The notes under the pieces: generated by a model
Seen by the model: the letters and a program-made list of their open reading frames with translations, nothing else
What the model was told of the DNA's origin: nothing
Databases searched by the model: none
Shown here: positions 24,647-31,810 of the stretch, one piece after another
How the letters are laid out: each line of letters starts with the position of its first letter
Position numbering within the stretch: the stretch's first letter is position 1
From: Mesorhizobium ciceri WSM4083
Lineage (GTDB): Bacteria > Pseudomonadota > Alphaproteobacteria > Rhizobiales > Rhizobiaceae
DNA length: 32,113 nt
Assembly (NCBI RefSeq): GCF_000519305.1
Contig: NZ_JAFG01000022.1
Span: 1-32,113, forward strand
Direction: 5' to 3'
Made by a program: the position numbers and the translations under genes

Positions 24647-24693
24647 ATCCATCCCGAGGATGCATCGCATCGAAACAATCGATTTTACGAAGT
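24647..24693 (+). promoter_or_regulatory. nod box (NodD-binding promoter)
   Basis: The 47-bp block starts ATCCATCCCGAGGATG and ends with ATCGAAACAATCGATTTTAC followed by GAAGT, matching the rhizobial nod box consensus (ATCCA-N9-GATG, then ATC-N-AAACAATCRATTTTACCAATC) almost throughout. NodD with plant flavonoids would activate transcription rightward toward noeL, whose ATG is 257 bp downstream. Confidence 0.95.
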
Positions 24694-24702
24694 GTAACTC
24701 AC

Positions 24703-24786
24703 ATGAAAAGACGCCGCTTCGAAAGGCTGTTCTACAGGGAGATGTCTCCGGCTAGCGGAAAAGGAGCTAATTGCTCCTTGGTGTGA
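24703..24786 (+). CDS. possible 27-residue leader peptide behind the nod box
   Basis: A short frame starting 10 nt after the nod box, MKRRRFERLFYREMSPASGK plus seven residues, basic at its N-terminus. No ribosome binding site is clear, and it may start upstream of or at the transcript start. Its end overlaps a hairpin (24761-24779). Coding is doubtful. Confidence 0.2.
   Translation: MKRRRFERLFYREMSPASGKGANCSLV
24761..24779. other. hairpin in the noeL leader
   Basis: AAGGAGC and GCTCCTT form a perfect 7-bp stem with the loop TAATT. One arm is a perfect Shine-Dalgarno sequence. No T-run, so not a typical terminator. Confidence 0.45.
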
Positions 24787-24950
24787 TGCCGACGAGATAA
24801 CACTCCACGTAATGGGCATGCGTTTTAGAGTCATTCAGGTGCAGATGCCAGCTAGGACGGCGTCAGCGTCGTGCACGAGGCCAGGGAAGTCGTTCGCGTG
24901 CGTCGTTGCCTGTTCCTGTCCCGGCACTTCATCCACTGGAATCATACAAA

Positions 24951-26012
24951 ATGAGTTCACCTCGGCGTACAGCATTCATAACAGGTATCACCGGCCAGGA
25001 CGGCGCGCTGCTCGCCGAACTGCTGCTTTCGAAGGGCTACATGGTGCACGGCCTGAAGCGGCGCGCGTCGCTGATCGGGAATACCCAGCGCATCGACCAC
25101 CTGTATCAAGACCCTCATGAGGACCATTCCGACATGGTCCTGCATTACGGGGATATGACCGATGCGACAAACCTGATCCGCCTCCTGCAGGAAACTCAGC
25201 CCGACGAAATCTACAATCTGGCTGCGCAAAGCCACGTGCAAGTCTCCTTCGAGACCCCGGAATATACCGCCAATGCCGACGCGCTGGGCACATTGCGGCT
25301 GCTGGAAGCCATCCGCATTCTTCGACTTGAGAAAAAAACGCGGTTCTACCAGGCCTCCACTTCCGAACTCTTCGGTTCGGTCCAGGGCGTCCCGCAGGAC
25401 GAGACGACCCCATTTTATCCACGCTCGCCGTATGGGGTGGCGAAGCTCTACGCCTACTGGATCACCGTGAACTACCGCGAGGCATACGGGCTCTTTGCAA
25501 GCAACGGGATACTGTTCAACCATGAAGGGCCGACGCGCGGCGAAACTTTCATCACGCGCAAGGTAACGCGTGCGGTAGCTGCAATCATGGCCGGCAAACA
25601 GGAGTGTCTGTATCTCGGTAATCTGGAGGCAAAGCGCGACTGGGGCTCGGCGCGCGACTATGTCGAGGGCATGTGGCGGATCCTGCAGCATCATGAGCCT
25701 GACGATTTTGTGCTCGCGACCGGCGAGACACATACGGTCCGCAGCTTTGTCGAGGCTGCCTTCAGGAGATGCGGCAAGGAGATCGTTTGGGAGGGCGAAG
25801 GCGTTGACGAGGTGGGCCGCGACCGCATGAGCAACCAGGCGCTCATCCGGATAGACAAACGCTATTTCCGTCCGACCGAGGTTGACCTGCTGATCGGTGA
25901 TGCCTCCAAGGCGGCAACCAAGCTCGATTGGAAGCCGAAGACCACCTTCGATGAGCTCGTCTCCGAAATGGTGGAGGCCGACTGCCGCGCCTACGGGATC
26001 GCGCTCGCGTGA
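24951..26012 (+). CDS. noeL: GDP-mannose 4,6-dehydratase
   Basis: A 353-residue short-chain dehydrogenase of the GMD family that converts GDP-D-mannose to GDP-4-keto-6-deoxymannose, the precursor of GDP-L-fucose. Seen are the NADP-binding GITGQDGALLAELLL (residues 10-24), the family motif LKRRASLIGNTQRIDHLY, HYGDMTDATNLIRL, NLAAQSHVQVSFE, the STSELFG active-site region, the Tyr-x-x-x-Lys pair in SPYGVAKLYAY, and NHEGPTRGETFITRK. ATG 24951 gives the family N-terminus; the frame opens slightly earlier without support. A nod box lies upstream, so this is the symbiotic gene noeL used to fucosylate Nod factors. The usual partner nolK (GDP-fucose synthase) is not in the window. Intact. Confidence 0.93.
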   Translation: MSSPRRTAFITGITGQDGALLAELLLSKGYMVHGLKRRASLIGNTQRIDHLYQDPHEDHSDMVLHYGDMTDATNLIRLLQETQPDEIYNLAAQSHVQVSFETPEYTANADALGTLRLLEAIRILRLEKKTRFYQASTSELFGSVQGVPQDETTPFYPRSPYGVAKLYAYWITVNYREAYGLFASNGILFNHEGPTRGETFITRKVTRAVAAIMAGKQECLYLGNLEAKRDWGSARDYVEGMWRILQHHEPDDFVLATGETHTVRSFVEAAFRRCGKEIVWEGEGVDEVGRDRMSNQALIRIDKRYFRPTEVDLLIGDASKAATKLDWKPKTTFDELVSEMVEADCRAYGIALA

Positions 26013-26033
26013 CGTGAAACACGATGTTCGCTC

Positions 26034-26055
26034 GAGTGCACAGCTACTTGCACTC
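26034..26055. terminator. possible weak terminator between convergent genes
   Basis: GAGTGCA and TGCACTC form a 7-bp stem with an 8-base loop, between the noeL stop and the convergent radical-SAM gene. There is no T-run, so termination activity is uncertain. Confidence 0.3.
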
Positions 26056-26106
26056 CAAGCGATTTCGCATTCGCTGCAGGCCTTTTCAGGCGTTACCGGC
26101 ATCCAG

Positions 26107-26949
26107 TCAGGTGCGGTCGTTCGCATCGGCAAATTCGCACATCCTACACAGCAGAAAACCATCGGCTCCATTCATGCGGTCGACGATTTCGCAAAAAACT
26201 GGTCCGTCAAAGAGCTCCGCATATTCGTCGCGTAGCAGATTGCCCAACACGTGCCGGCGTTCGAAATCCATGGAGCACAAAGTGACATCCCCGTTGGGAA
26301 GAAGAACGTTACGATGCTGGCGTTGGTCCACGCATGTCAGGGCTCCAACGACTGGCTGCCGCGGTTCAACGATTTTAGGATCGACGCTTCCACCTCTGCT
26401 GCTCACCGGCCGTGCATGAATCAGTGCTTCGGCTGGGATAATGTCGACGACATCTGGATGGGCTTCGCCCAAAACCACGAACTGAATCGAGGGGATGTCC
26501 GCGTCTACGAGCTGACGAACCAAGTCGCGATACTTGTCTCCGACAAGGCGGCTGTTCATGTGGGTGCCATTATCGAAGACGTGAACCACAAACACCTCCA
26601 AGCGCAGTGCTTGCAAGCGTCGTAGATCCTGCAGGTTCATTCCCACAAGCGTCGTGAAGATCCTGATGCTATGGCCGGCGGCGAAAGCGTGCTCGACCAT
26701 TTCGGTGCAGTGCGGATTGAGCCAAGGCTCGGCGTAGCCCGAAAAACCAATGGCGACGGAAGTTGGTACGCGGGCCAGACACCGCTTGAAATCCTCAAGG
26801 CTAAGATGCTTCGCATGAGATACTTTCCTTTGCCGATCCGCGAACTTGCCCTGCGGGCAATATGAGCATCCCACGATGCATCCAGTGGTCGTCGTTATCT
26901 CCAGAACTCTTCCGGCTGGGACGGCAAAGCGCAATTCGGGCAAAATCAT
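26107..26949 (-). CDS. radical SAM protein with SPASM-like C-terminus
   Basis: A 280-residue radical SAM enzyme. The [4Fe-4S]-SAM motif CX3CX2C is C24, C28 and C31 (GCIVGCSYCPQGKF), followed by a GFSGYAEPWLNP segment equivalent to the GGE motif and TIM-barrel repeats up to about residue 200. The C-terminal part has ALTCVDQRQHRNVLLPNGDV, TLCSMDFERRHVLGNL and LLCRMCEFAD, a SPASM-type auxiliary cluster region with cysteines near 206, 227, 268 and 271. Such enzymes modify peptides, sugars or cofactors; the substrate is unknown here and no precursor peptide was recognised next to it. Convergent with noeL, 94 bp apart; acdS lies upstream on the same strand after 197 bp. Intact. Confidence 0.82.
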   Translation of the reverse strand: MILPELRFAVPAGRVLEITTTTGCIVGCSYCPQGKFADRQRKVSHAKHLSLEDFKRCLARVPTSVAIGFSGYAEPWLNPHCTEMVEHAFAAGHSIRIFTTLVGMNLQDLRRLQALRLEVFVVHVFDNGTHMNSRLVGDKYRDLVRQLVDADIPSIQFVVLGEAHPDVVDIIPAEALIHARPVSSRGGSVDPKIVEPRQPVVGALTCVDQRQHRNVLLPNGDVTLCSMDFERRHVLGNLLRDEYAELFDGPVFCEIVDRMNGADGFLLCRMCEFADANDRT

Positions 26950-27146
26950 GCTTTATCACTTCACTTTCTCTGGTCCGGCGACACACCACAACGGTGCTCT
27001 TTGGCTGTTGACACTGCCCTCCAAGACCTTGCGAACGACCCGAGCTTTGCCTCGGTCAACAGCCGGCTTCCTCGAACTTCTGAGCCGACGTTCATGAGCT
27101 TCGAGCGGGTCTGCACGACAGGACAGCCCATCGGATCTGTCAGGCG

Positions 27147-28160
27147 TCAGCCATCACGGAAGGCGTAGGCGTAGCCGTTGATCGCGGGCGCGCCGCCGAG
27201 ATGCGCGTAGAGGACCTTCGATCCGTCTGGAAAGAAGCCTTTCTGGACGAGGTCGATCATGCCTTGCATCGATTTGCCCTCGTAAACGGGATCGGTAATC
27301 ATGCCCTCGAGCCGCGCGCACAGCCGGATCGCCTCCTTGGTTTGCTCCGAAGGAATGCCGTAACGCGGGTGCGCATAGTCCTCGAGCAACACCACGTCGT
27401 CCTCGAGAAGTTCCGTTGCGAGCTCGACGAGCATCGCCGTGTGCCGGGCGATGCCAAGCACCTGCGCCTTGGTCTTTGCCGGCGTGGCGGAGGCATCGAT
27501 ACCAATCACCTTGCGCTGGCGACCGTCCTTAGCGAAGCCGACGAGCATGCCGGCATGCGTTGAGCCGGTGACCGTGCAAACGACGATGTGGTCGAACGCA
27601 AACCCGAGCTGTTTCTCCTGGGCGCGCACCTCCTCGGCGAAGCCTACATAGCCCAGGCCGCCATTCGGGTGAACAGACGCTCCGGCTGGTATCGGATAAG
27701 GCCTGCCGCCCGCTGCCTTGACCTCATAGAGCGCTTTTTCCCAGCTGCGGCGGATGCCGATGTCAAAGCTTTCGTCGACCAGGCGCACTTCTGCTCCCAT
27801 GATGCGGCTCAACAGAATGTTGCCGACCCGGTCGTAGACGATATCGTCATGCGGCACCCAGCTCTCCTGAACCAGGAGACACTTCATGCCGATCTTGGCG
27901 GCGACCGCGGCGACCATGCGGGTATGGTTGGACTGCACGCCGCCGACGGTGACGAGCGTGTCGGCACCTAAGGCGATCGCGTCGGGAACGATGTATTCGA
28001 GCTTGCGCAGCTTGTTTCCGCCGAATGCGAGACCCGAATTGCAGTCCTCCCGTTTGGCGTAGATTTCCACCTTGCCCCCCAGATGCTCGCTGAGCCGGTC
28101 GAGCTTCTCGATGGGCGTCGGCCCAAAGGTAAGCGGATAGCGTTCGAATTTTTTCAGCAT
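27147..28160 (-). CDS. acdS: 1-aminocyclopropane-1-carboxylate deaminase
   Basis: AcdS cleaves ACC, the precursor of plant ethylene, to 2-oxobutyrate and ammonia and so lowers the ethylene block on nodulation. The 337-residue PLP enzyme (tryptophan synthase beta fold) begins MLKKFERYPLTFGPTPIEKL. K50 in GGNKLRKLEY is the Schiff-base lysine (K51 in Pseudomonas enzyme), SNHTR holds the catalytic Ser, and DPVYEGKSMQGM holds the Tyr-Glu pair. ATG 28160 has GGAGA 7 nt upstream and gives the family N-terminus; an earlier in-frame start at 28181 is unlikely. In M. loti acdS is reported to be NifA2-dependent, but no TGT-N10-ACA or -24/-12 site was found in the 350 bp upstream here. Intact. Confidence 0.95.
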   Translation of the reverse strand: MLKKFERYPLTFGPTPIEKLDRLSEHLGGKVEIYAKREDCNSGLAFGGNKLRKLEYIVPDAIALGADTLVTVGGVQSNHTRMVAAVAAKIGMKCLLVQESWVPHDDIVYDRVGNILLSRIMGAEVRLVDESFDIGIRRSWEKALYEVKAAGGRPYPIPAGASVHPNGGLGYVGFAEEVRAQEKQLGFAFDHIVVCTVTGSTHAGMLVGFAKDGRQRKVIGIDASATPAKTKAQVLGIARHTAMLVELATELLEDDVVLLEDYAHPRYGIPSEQTKEAIRLCARLEGMITDPVYEGKSMQGMIDLVQKGFFPDGSKVLYAHLGGAPAINGYAYAFRDG

Positions 28161-28542
28161 GTTTTCTCCGCACGAGGCCATCGCGCCTCAGACAGCTGCG
28201 ACCTTGGTCAAAAGCGTCCTTCTTTGAGGCCACCCGCGTTCTGGTGCGTGGCAGGACGGCTTCATCATCATCATTGTCAGCATCGCGTTGGTGATTGAGT
28301 CGAAGCTCCGCACGAGAGCGCGCTGCGGCGGCACCATCACATGATGGAATGCAAACAGCTGCATCTGCCGCCATTGCACGATCCCATGCTGTCACCTTTG
28401 CCCACCTCTGGCGCACCTGTTCCGAACGGTCACCGCATCGTCCCTGGTCATTCCAAAGTGGCGCGAACCTAGCTCTGAAGCCTCTCGGTGCGCAGGGACG
28501 GAGCGGAATGCACACCGCCCATCGGAACGCACTCGAGGCACA
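28161..28542. other. acdS upstream region
   Basis: About 380 bases without a recognised gene, holding the acdS ribosome binding site (GGAGA) and presumably its promoter. No NifA or sigma-54 site was found by reading. Confidence 0.45.
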
Positions 28543-28821
28543 TCATTCATTGGTAGTCATTGGTCGCCTTATGGTGGTCTGGCGGGTGGCATCGGCTTGC
28601 CTGCAACTGCCGAGCTGCTCGGCGCCCGGTCCAGCTCCGGAAGCGCAGCTGGACCGCCAGACCAAAAAGAGCACGCTTGCGAAGTAAAAGACCTGAAGCA
28701 GCAGCGAGCAGGCCAGCGTCGTGACGACTGCTAGAGGGATCGAATTCGAGGCGGCGTAAACAATGACAGCGCTGCCGCATAGGGCCAGGCCCAGGAGCCG
28801 ACAAAAAGTTGTGAAGCGCAC
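28543..28821 (-). CDS. exopolysaccharide production repressor, ExoX/PsiA-type small membrane protein
   Basis: A 92-residue protein with two transmembrane segments: about residues 9-29 (LGLALCGSAVIVYAASNSI) and 33-54 (VVTTLACSLLLQVFYFASVLFLVW), followed by a soluble tail. The pairing and the LLQVFYFASVLFLVWR end of the second segment match the rhizobial ExoX/PsiA family, which lowers exopolysaccharide synthesis post-transcriptionally. GTG 28821 has AGGAGA 10 nt upstream. It lies 36 bp after fdxB in the same direction and is probably co-transcribed, so exopolysaccharide may be shut down as nitrogen fixation starts. Confidence 0.72.
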   Translation of the reverse strand: MRFTTFCRLLGLALCGSAVIVYAASNSIPLAVVTTLACSLLLQVFYFASVLFLVWRSSCASGAGPGAEQLGSCRQADATRQTTIRRPMTTNE

Positions 28822-28857
28822 CGGCGTTCTCCTGATCTGTCTCGTCGATTGTCCTGC

Positions 28858-29175
28858 TCATGCCGAGATCTGGTCGGCCGCGAGATGGCTTTGGCAGTTT
28901 TTTGGGCAGACGCGGCCGCAGGCTCCGCAGCCAATACAGCGCCCGGCATGGTCGACGACCATGATCATGCGATTGAGTTCGCCATCGAAATCGTCGTCCT
29001 CGCCGTCGCAGGCGCCGAGGATTTCACCCGCATCATCGACGCCGTAAAGATGCATGACCTCGCGCGAGCAGACCTTGAAACAGCGGCCGCAGCCAATGCA
29101 GGTCTTGCCGTCTATAGCCGTCAGATATTTCGGCTCCCATGTGGAGCCATCGCGTGTGACGGAGGCGGCCGTCAT
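28858..29175 (-). CDS. fdxB: ferredoxin III, nif-specific (2x[4Fe-4S])
   Basis: A 105-residue bacterial-type ferredoxin. The first cluster motif is CIGCGRCFKVC (about residues 26-36), the second CIGCGACGRVCPKNC (about 80-95), separated by an acidic insert (CDGEDDDFDGE) that is characteristic of nif-associated FdxB. ATG 29175 is chosen because GGAG precedes it and it overlaps the stop of the upstream gene (ATGA); the GTG at 29184 is less likely. It transfers electrons in FeMo-cofactor synthesis or to nitrogenase. Intact, in the order DUF269, CCE_0567-like, fdxB typical of the end of nifENX operons. Confidence 0.93.
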   Translation of the reverse strand: MTAASVTRDGSTWEPKYLTAIDGKTCIGCGRCFKVCSREVMHLYGVDDAGEILGACDGEDDDFDGELNRMIMVVDHAGRCIGCGACGRVCPKNCQSHLAADQISA

Positions 29176-29375
29176 TGTGAGCACTCCCAGGCAGCGAGCT
29201 CTGTCTTGGCTGCATCCAACTCGGCAAAAGCATCGAATGTTTTTTCGGCAACTGCCTTGATCTTAGTCCAGTTGACGGGCAGGTCTTCGGCAAGGTCGTG
29301 CAATGCCATCTTCGCGTTTCCCGCGCGCGATTGGAGCCTGCGGACGTTTTTCTGCAACGCCTCAAGATCTGACAT
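29172..29375 (-). CDS. CCE_0567/DUF683-type nitrogen-fixation small protein
   Basis: A 67-residue helical protein, MSDLEALQKNVRRLQSRAG, then MALHDLAEDLPVNW and an amphipathic AVAEKTFDAFAELDAAKTEL helix. It matches the small family conserved between nifX/DUF269 and fdxB in diazotrophs, which forms a helical-hairpin tetramer and was proposed to bind metal. ATG 29375 has AAGGAAGG just upstream. It overlaps fdxB by 4 nt. Intact. Confidence 0.85.
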   Translation of the reverse strand: MSDLEALQKNVRRLQSRAGNAKMALHDLAEDLPVNWTKIKAVAEKTFDAFAELDAAKTELAAWECSQ

Positions 29376-29403
29376 GATCACCTTCCTTGAAAACCGGCTT
29401 CAT

Positions 29404-29650
29404 TTACGCTCTTGCAGCCCCAGTGGCTTCAGCGATGGCGGTCGCAGCGCCGATCAGGTTCGTTGCCGCGCCGGGGAGTTCCAACCGTTTGGAAGCCAAA
29501 CCGCAGGACGTCGCGCGAGGGATTTGCCCACAAAGACCAACGTCCAGCCGTGAACAGCACGCATCCGAAACTTGGTAGCTCATCTTCATTGTCAGCGATG
29601 CCACCGGCCTGAGCGCACTTCTACCCGGCAGCGTCCCGTCTCCGGAGAAA
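29404..29650 (-). pseudogene. NifX-associated protein (DUF269), frameshifted C-terminal fragment
   Basis: Minus-strand pieces in different frames give the end of DUF269: VEVRSGRW, MKMSY, then GFGCVLFTAGRWSLW, SRDVLRFGF and LPGAATNLIGAATAIAE with the stop at 29404. The full protein is about 150 residues; only the last 80 can be traced, with at least two frame changes. It sits directly before the CCE_0567-like gene, its normal place in nifENX operons, so the nif operon has been cut here. Confidence 0.7.
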
Positions 29651-29746
29651 CAGGCCGCCCGAAGTCCGTCAGGGGTTTTTGCCAAGACATCCTCGATCGA
29701 GTAGGACCGCTGCTAGGGCGTGGCGGTAAATGCTTGCGCCATCGTT

Positions 29747-30130
29747 CTAGTGGTGAGTGCCTGGAACGCCCTGCCCCTGCTCCACCCACATCTCAACGCG
29801 CTTGCGCAGGAAGCTCGACTGCAGCTCGATAACTTCGGACGGCAACTTCGCGCCCAACAACGCTTTCAGATGCGAGAACTCTGCGTCGGCGTTGGCCCGC
29901 AATGCGGCAAGCGTCTTCATCGACAGTTCTATGTTCTTGGCGCTTGTGTTTTCGACGATGGCGTCGAGCATTCGTCCGCTGTCTTCGGCAGCCGCAGCAA
30001 AATTGACGAGCGCTGTTGTCGACTGCTCCTGCGCCTTCTTGGCGACTGCCGCGGGATGATCGATGGCTTTGGCAGGAACCAACGCCAGGAAACTGACGGG
30101 GTCAGCGGGTTTGTGTTCGACTCTGGTCAC
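29747..30130 (-). CDS. phasin family protein (PHB granule-associated)
   Basis: A 127-residue all-helical protein: AVAKKAQEQSTTALVNFAAAAEDS, NTSAKNIELSMKTLAALRANAD and EVIELQSSFLRKRVEMWVEQ in order, matching phasins that coat polyhydroxybutyrate granules. The usual Ala-rich C-terminal tail after VEMWVEQGQ is missing, so it may be shortened at the 3' end. GTG 30130 is preferred because GGAAAGGA precedes it; GTG 30166 is an alternative. PHB storage is normal in free-living and some symbiotic rhizobia. It lies just upstream of the broken nif operon. Confidence 0.78.
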   Translation of the reverse strand: MTRVEHKPADPVSFLALVPAKAIDHPAAVAKKAQEQSTTALVNFAAAAEDSGRMLDAIVENTSAKNIELSMKTLAALRANADAEFSHLKALLGAKLPSEVIELQSSFLRKRVEMWVEQGQGVPGTHH

Positions 30131-30166
30131 TTCGGATTCCTTTCCGACCGATAATCGCTTTGACAC

Positions 30167-30838
30167 GGCAACGTTCTTTTGCAGTAGGAGTCCGCTCGCA
30201 CTGAGCGAGGCGAAAGCCGAGCTTCTGTGTCGTTGGCCCGCCCCTACCGTCCGCGGCGATGGACGATGTAAGCACTACCAACAGGTTCAATACTTGTTGG
30301 CACTATGGCATACAGGGGTAGCAATCAGAAACATTTCCTAGGTTATTAGTTGTTACATTATTGTAAAACTCGCCTTAACATAGGGGAACTATATGCCATT
30401 CATTCACTCGTTTTTGTAACTTACAACCATCCATCGCGGCGGAAGCGATCTGACACGTCCGTCGCAGCCACACTCCCTACCCAAGACTCCACTAGGACGA
30501 GCGGCGGACCGCAGCGCAATTCTGCATTTGCCGCATCCCTCAATTGGCCCATCCATTTGATGGGTCGGATGACGCCACAGGAGAACTGTGTTCAGCGCCG
30601 TCTTCCGAGCCCGGCTGCGTGGAGGTCGAGGATTCACTCCTCATCGTCTCACCCGTTTTTAAAGCCAAACGAAGTCGCGGCAACCGAGCTACCTGTGAAA
30701 ACCCGGTAAGTCCACAGGACATTACCCGGCTGGGCCACGAGGATAAGCTCCACTCGTCGCAAAACCCTTACCGGAGTCCTCAAACAGGTTGGCGCAGAAG
30801 GTTTGACTGAATCGCTGCGAGGCGAGGTCCGGAACCTA
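30167..30838. other. gene-free stretch between phasin and stress-protein genes
   Basis: The part at 30290-30400 is AT-rich and may hold the phasin promoter. TGGCAC at about 30299 has no GC at the right distance. The remaining frames have no known domain. Confidence 0.4.
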
Positions 30839-31702
30839 TCAGCGGGCCAAGAACAGCGGCAAAGTCGGCTTCGCAACGATCCATCTCGTCGCGCGGCCGA
30901 AGATGCGCTCACGCAACCGACGGCTGCCATAAGCGCCCATGACGATCATGTCGGCACAGGTATCGATGGCGTGCTGCGCAAGCACCGTGGCCGCCGGTTT
31001 GCCACCGCTCCGCAACAGATCAACCGACACATGAGCACCGTGCCGAGTAAGATAGGCAGCAATGTCGGCTCCGGGCTTTGAGCCATTGCCGTTGTAGTTC
31101 GCCTTCGGATCGACCAGGGCGACACAGACTTCCTCAGCACCGGATAAGAGATCCAGAGCTTCCCGGACCGCACGCGACGCCTCGGCTCGCGAATCCCAGC
31201 CTACCAGCACGCGCCGCGGCGACAGGGTCGCCTCGGCGCCCTTCGGCACAACCAGCACCGGCTTTCCGGTATCGAACAAGCAGCCGTTGATAACAGGAGG
31301 CCCGAGGTCCTCGTCGTAGAGTAGGGTCGGTCCGACGATCGTGAGATCGTTGCATAGCGCCCGCTGTCGCACGATTTCGCCGACGCTGACCGGATCGCAA
31401 TGATCGGTTTCGATGCCATAGCAAAGCGACGTCGCTCTCAGCAGTTTTTTGATTTCGCTATACCGTTTTTCCAGTCTGGCCATGTCGTGGGAAAATCTGT
31501 CGATTTGCCTGAATCGCCTCTCCAGTCCAGCAATGTCCCTTTCACGTTCAACTAACATAGGGATGCCGGCACCGATTGGCTGTCGCGACATCACCAGCAC
31601 GGAAAGATGCGCGCGGACCTCGCCACACAAGCCGGCAGCTGTTTTGACATCCTCATCGCAGTGGCCGACTCCCGTCACACTGAGTACGCTTTTGAATGCC
31701 AT
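30839..31702 (-). CDS. tandem universal stress protein (UspA, two domains)
   Basis: A 287-residue protein with two Usp domains. The N-terminal half (1-150) begins FKSVLSVTG and has lost most ATP-loop signatures (DLTIVGP, FDTGKPVLVVPKG). The C-terminal half (from about 160, PRRVLVGWDSRAEASRAV) keeps the ATP-binding pattern G-x2-G-x9-G in MGAYGSRRLRERIFG. Tandem-type Usp proteins occur in rhizobia, often under low-oxygen control, but no FixK box (TTGAT-N4-ATCAA) was noticed upstream. Start ATG 31702. Intact. Confidence 0.88.
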   Translation of the reverse strand: MAFKSVLSVTGVGHCDEDVKTAAGLCGEVRAHLSVLVMSRQPIGAGIPMLVERERDIAGLERRFRQIDRFSHDMARLEKRYSEIKKLLRATSLCYGIETDHCDPVSVGEIVRQRALCNDLTIVGPTLLYDEDLGPPVINGCLFDTGKPVLVVPKGAEATLSPRRVLVGWDSRAEASRAVREALDLLSGAEEVCVALVDPKANYNGNGSKPGADIAAYLTRHGAHVSVDLLRSGGKPAATVLAQHAIDTCADMIVMGAYGSRRLRERIFGRATRWIVAKPTLPLFLAR

Positions 31703-31810
31703 CTGCCTGTTCTTTCTGAGTGAGTCGTACCTTTGGGCGCGCTTTTAAAGCCGCAAGGCTTGCCCTCGGCACGACTGAGACGGGGTGGTGACACTCCATC
31801 GGTTGGCTCT

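Noticed and set aside
24957..26171. 404-codon minus-strand frame opposite noeL
   Set aside because: Mirror frame of a highly conserved GC-rich gene; no domain and no ribosome binding site.
28161..28542. NifA-dependent promoter for acdS
   Set aside because: Expected from work on M. loti, but neither TGT-N10-ACA nor a -24/-12 motif could be read in this interval.
30299..30316. TGGCAC as a possible sigma-54 promoter
   Set aside because: No GC dinucleotide at the -12 position (10 bp after GG) and no gene correctly placed downstream on the plus strand.
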